A DNA stretch of 64,000 nt. It comes from Microbacterium trichothecenolyticum. GTDB taxonomy: Bacteria > Actinomycetota > Actinomycetes > Actinomycetales > Microbacteriaceae. The notes under the pieces were generated by a model. That model worked only from the letters and a program-made list of their open reading frames with translations, ran no database searches and was not told the DNA's origin. Location: NCBI RefSeq assembly GCF_030818955.1, contig NZ_JAUTBF010000001.1:1054001-1118000 (forward strand), in the 5' to 3' direction. The translations under genes were made by a program, and so were the position numbers. Below, in pieces: positions 61,703-64,000 of this stretch (the first letter of the stretch is position 1; each line of letters starts with the position of its first letter).

Positions 61703-62641
61703 TCAGCGGACGACGCCGGCCTCGGGCGAGGTCACGTCGTACTCCTTCGTGCGATCCGGCGGGCTCTTCGCCATCAGCCGATCGAGCACGACCGCCTTCT
61801 CGGCCGAGCGGTCGGCGCTCCCCCACGCCACCCGCGACCCGGTCGCCCCGAGGGTGAGGGTCACGTCATCGGGCGTCGACGCGGTGACCCCGGTGACCTG
61901 CGTACGCACGGCATCCGGTAGAGCACGCATGACCCGTCCCGCCGCGCGGAAGGCCTCGGAGTCGGTCCCGCCCGAGATCTCCAGCAACGGTTCACCCGCG
62001 GGGGCGGCGGGCGTGGTCGAGAGAGCGACGCCCGCGGCATCCACGACCGTGAAGCCGGCCGCGGTCTGCAGCACACCGATCGGGGTGCGCTCGACGATGC
62101 GCACCACCAGGTCGTGCGGCGGCCGCGCCTCGAGTGTGTAGGTCTCCACGAGCGGGAAACGCACGAGCGCCGCCTTCACCGCGCTGTCGTCGACCAGGGC
62201 CAGCGGGGTGCCGATCTGTGCGTCGAGGGCGGTGGTCACCGCCGCGACGTCGAGCTGTGAGGCCCCCACCACATCGATGCGCTCGACGGCGAACAGCGGG
62301 CTGTACGCCGCTCCCACCGTCCCGACGACCATGACGACGAAAGCGGCGGCCACACCGATCCACACGCGTCGGCGGCGGCGTTGACGCACCGTGAAGCGGC
62401 GCACCTCGGCCGTCAGCGCCCGGCGCCGCGCCCGCGACGCGCGCCAGACGTCGCGCAGGCTCGCCCCCTCGGCATCCCGTTGCGACGCTGACGGCTCCGC
62501 CGCGACGGGGCGCACGAGCGGGGTCGTCTCGTCAGCGGGGTCGGGATGCCGCAGCGGCGGCGGCGCGACGGGCTCGTCGACCCGCCGACGGGCGGGCGGC
62601 CCCGACGCCGGGGCCGCGGGCAGGGGCGACGGCCGCTTCAC
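61703..62641 (-). CDS. ftsQ: Cell division protein FtsQ
   Basis: A 312-residue bitopic divisome protein. About 100 charged cytosolic residues lead to one membrane helix (VWIGVAAAFVVMVVGTVGA), then a POTRA domain (FAVERIDVVGASQL) and a beta domain. The GTG at 62641 lies 2 nt after the murC stop. Confidence 0.92.
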   Translation of the reverse strand: MKRPSPLPAAPASGPPARRRVDEPVAPPPLRHPDPADETTPLVRPVAAEPSASQRDAEGASLRDVWRASRARRRALTAEVRRFTVRQRRRRRVWIGVAAAFVVMVVGTVGAAYSPLFAVERIDVVGASQLDVAAVTTALDAQIGTPLALVDDSAVKAALVRFPLVETYTLEARPPHDLVVRIVERTPIGVLQTAAGFTVVDAAGVALSTTPAAPAGEPLLEISGGTDSEAFRAAGRVMRALPDAVRTQVTGVTASTPDDVTLTLGATGSRVAWGSADRSAEKAVVLDRLMAKSPPDRTKEYDVTSPEAGVVR

Positions 62642-62643
62642 GC

Positions 62644-64000
62644 TCAGACCGCCGCGGCCTCGGTACGCGAGAGCGCTTCGAGCACCTGCGGGATGATCTG
62701 GTACACGTTTCCGCAGCCCAGCGTGATGACGTAGTCGCCGGGACGGGCGATCTCGGCCGTGTAGTCGGCGGCCGCCTGCCAATCGGGCACGTAGTGCACG
62801 TGTGCCGGGTCGGCGAACGCGCCGCTGACGAGCTCGCCGGTGACACCCGGCACGGGGTCTTCGCGCGCGCCGTACACGTCGAGCATGACCGTGTGGTCGG
62901 CGTGGGTCTCGAGCACCTCGGCGAACTCGCGGTACATCTCCTGCGTGCGCGAGTACGTGTGCGGCTGCTGGATCGCGATGATGCGCCCCTCGCCCACGAC
63001 CGTCCGCGCGGCCGAGAGGGCGGCGGCGACCTCGGTCGGGTGGTGCGCGTAGTCGTCGTAGACGCTGACGCCCTGCTGTACGCCGTGCAGCTCGAACCGG
63101 CGCACCGTGCCGCCGAAGCCCTCCACCGCGCGGGCGGCGCCCTCGAGCGAATGGCCGAGCACGCGGAGCACGGCAACCGCCCCCGCGGCGTTGACGGCGT
63201 TGTGGGCGCCGGGAACGCGCAACTGCACGTCGACGCTCTCGCCGTCGGCGGTCAGCGTGAAGGCGACCGGCCCGTCGGTGCGGATGCCGCTGAGCCGGAC
63301 GTCGACGTTCTCTGCCGCGCCGAAGGTGACGACGTTCGCGTGCGTGATGCGCTCGCGCACCGCGCGGGCCCCGGCGTCGTCGGCCGAGATGACCACGGCC
63401 TCGCTCGCCGCGTCGGCGAAACGCGCGAAGGCGGCGTCGAACGCATCGCGCGAGCCGTAGTGGTCGAGATGGTCGGGGTCGACGTTGGTGATGAGCGCGA
63501 CCGAGGTGTCGTACAGCTCGAACGTGCCGTCGGACTCGTCGGCTTCGATGACGAAGAGCTCGTCGGAACCGGTGCCGCTGGAGGCGCCCAGGTCGGCGAT
63601 CACGCCGCCGTTGACGAACGTCGGGTTCTCGTTCAGCGCGCGCAGCGCCGTGACGATCATGCCGGTCGAGGTGGTCTTACCGTGCGCTCCGGCGACCGAG
63701 ACCAGGCGGCGTCCGCCGATGAGCCAGTGCAGCGCCTGCGAGCGGTGGATGACGTGCAGGCCGCGCTGCTTCGCCGTGACGAACTCGGGGTTCTCGGGCC
63801 AGATCGCGCCGGTGTGCACGACGGTGTCGGCATCTCCGAGGTGGGCCGCGTCGTGCCCCACGTACACGGTGGCGCCCCGGGCGGCGAGGTCGCGCAGCGC
63901 TGCACTGTCGGCGCGGTCGGAGCCGGAGACCCGGATGCCGCGGTCGAGGAACATGCGCGCGAGGCCGGACATGCCCGAACCGCCCACACCGATGAAGTGC
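62644..64000 (-). CDS. murC: UDP-N-acetylmuramate-L-alanine ligase, 5' end outside window
   Basis: Adds L-Ala to UDP-MurNAc. The visible part runs from [14 protein letters not shown] at the window end to the natural stop. [12 protein letters not shown] is the ATP P-loop, [12 protein letters not shown] and [11 protein letters not shown] the Mg/UDP region, [11 protein letters not shown] the C-domain landmark. Only the first few residues are missing. Confidence 0.95.
   Translation of the reverse strand, partial: HFIGVGGSGMSGLARMFLDRGIRVSGSDRADSAALRDLAARGATVYVGHDAAHLGDADTVVHTGAIWPENPEFVTAKQRGLHVIHRSQALHWLIGGRRLVSVAGAHGKTTSTGMIVTALRALNENPTFVNGGVIADLGASSGTGSDELFVIEADESDGTFELYDTSVALITNVDPDHLDHYGSRDAFDAAFARFADAASEAVVISADDAGARAVRERITHANVVTFGAAENVDVRLSGIRTDGPVAFTLTADGESVDVQLRVPGAHNAVNAAGAVAVLRVLGHSLEGAARAVEGFGGTVRRFELHGVQQGVSVYDDYAHHPTEVAAALSAARTVVGEGRIIAIQQPHTYSRTQEMYREFAEVLETHADHTVMLDVYGAREDPVPGVTGELVSGAFADPAHVHYVPDWQAAADYTAEIARPGDYVITLGCGNVYQIIPQVLEALSRTEAAAV

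Noticed and set aside
1..64000. tRNA, rRNA or CRISPR array
   Set aside because: No T-loop-like GTTCGAATC words in a cloverleaf context, no rRNA stretches and no regularly spaced direct repeats were seen by eye. A tRNAscan or Rfam search would settle it.

Overview
The window is about 70% G+C and reads as chromosome from a high-GC actinobacterium of the Microbacteriaceae, most likely Microbacterium. The grounds are a diheme QcrC with the actinobacterial ctaCDF / ctaE-qcrCAB respiratory genes, the dcw tail murC-ftsQ-ftsZ-yggS-sepF-yggT-divIVA, small actinobacterial families (SCO4848, DUF3054, DUF6412, DUF3043), and many genes that appear to start on leaderless transcripts. The genus call comes from gene content and order, not from a marker gene.

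Layout. 1-10.5 kb: pgi, a CoA-type NUDIX hydrolase, a G5/excalibur surface protein, an internally deleted intradiol-dioxygenase relative, an SDR, the msrB-msrA repair pair, an LMW-PTP-type arsenate reductase, an FAD oxidoreductase and leuA with a short leucine leader peptide. 10.7-20 kb: a GntR regulator, GNAT, M19 dipeptidase, trhO, a coupled glycosyltransferase / EEP phosphatase / membrane protein trio, catalase, and a DUF2256-photolyase pair. 20-33 kb: cold-shock protein, fatty acid desaturase, DUF6412-yidC, MFS exporter beside an N-terminally truncated AraC regulator, HxlR/NmrA divergent pair, FUSC protein and several small oxidoreductases. 33-34.8 kb: a 5'-3' exonuclease gene whose 5' end is duplicated around a small unknown gene.

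36.8-46.4 kb carries the aerobic terminal pathway. ctaE-qcrC-qcrA-qcrB runs on the plus strand. ctaC-ctaD-ctaF with a PP2C phosphatase runs on the minus strand, with a rhodanese gene between and erpA (Fe-S insertion) just upstream. 46.4-57.5 kb holds housekeeping genes: M20 dipeptidase, DUF3043, pyrD, nrdR, hisD, dnaE. 56.5-64 kb holds rluD-lspA-divIVA-yggT-sepF-yggS-ftsZ-ftsQ-murC, with murC cut by the window end.

I saw no rRNA, tRNA, CRISPR array, prophage or insertion sequence, and no gene-free stretch over 300 bases. The most unusual items are: a PhrB-class photolyase that has lost all four expected Fe-S cysteines; the duplicated exonuclease 5' end; an apparent ATC start codon on a desaturase; several gene remnants and palindromic intergenic repeats; about nineteen genes with a -10 hexamer 6-7 nt before the start codon; and strong over-representation of the heptamer GGATGCC/GGCATCC.
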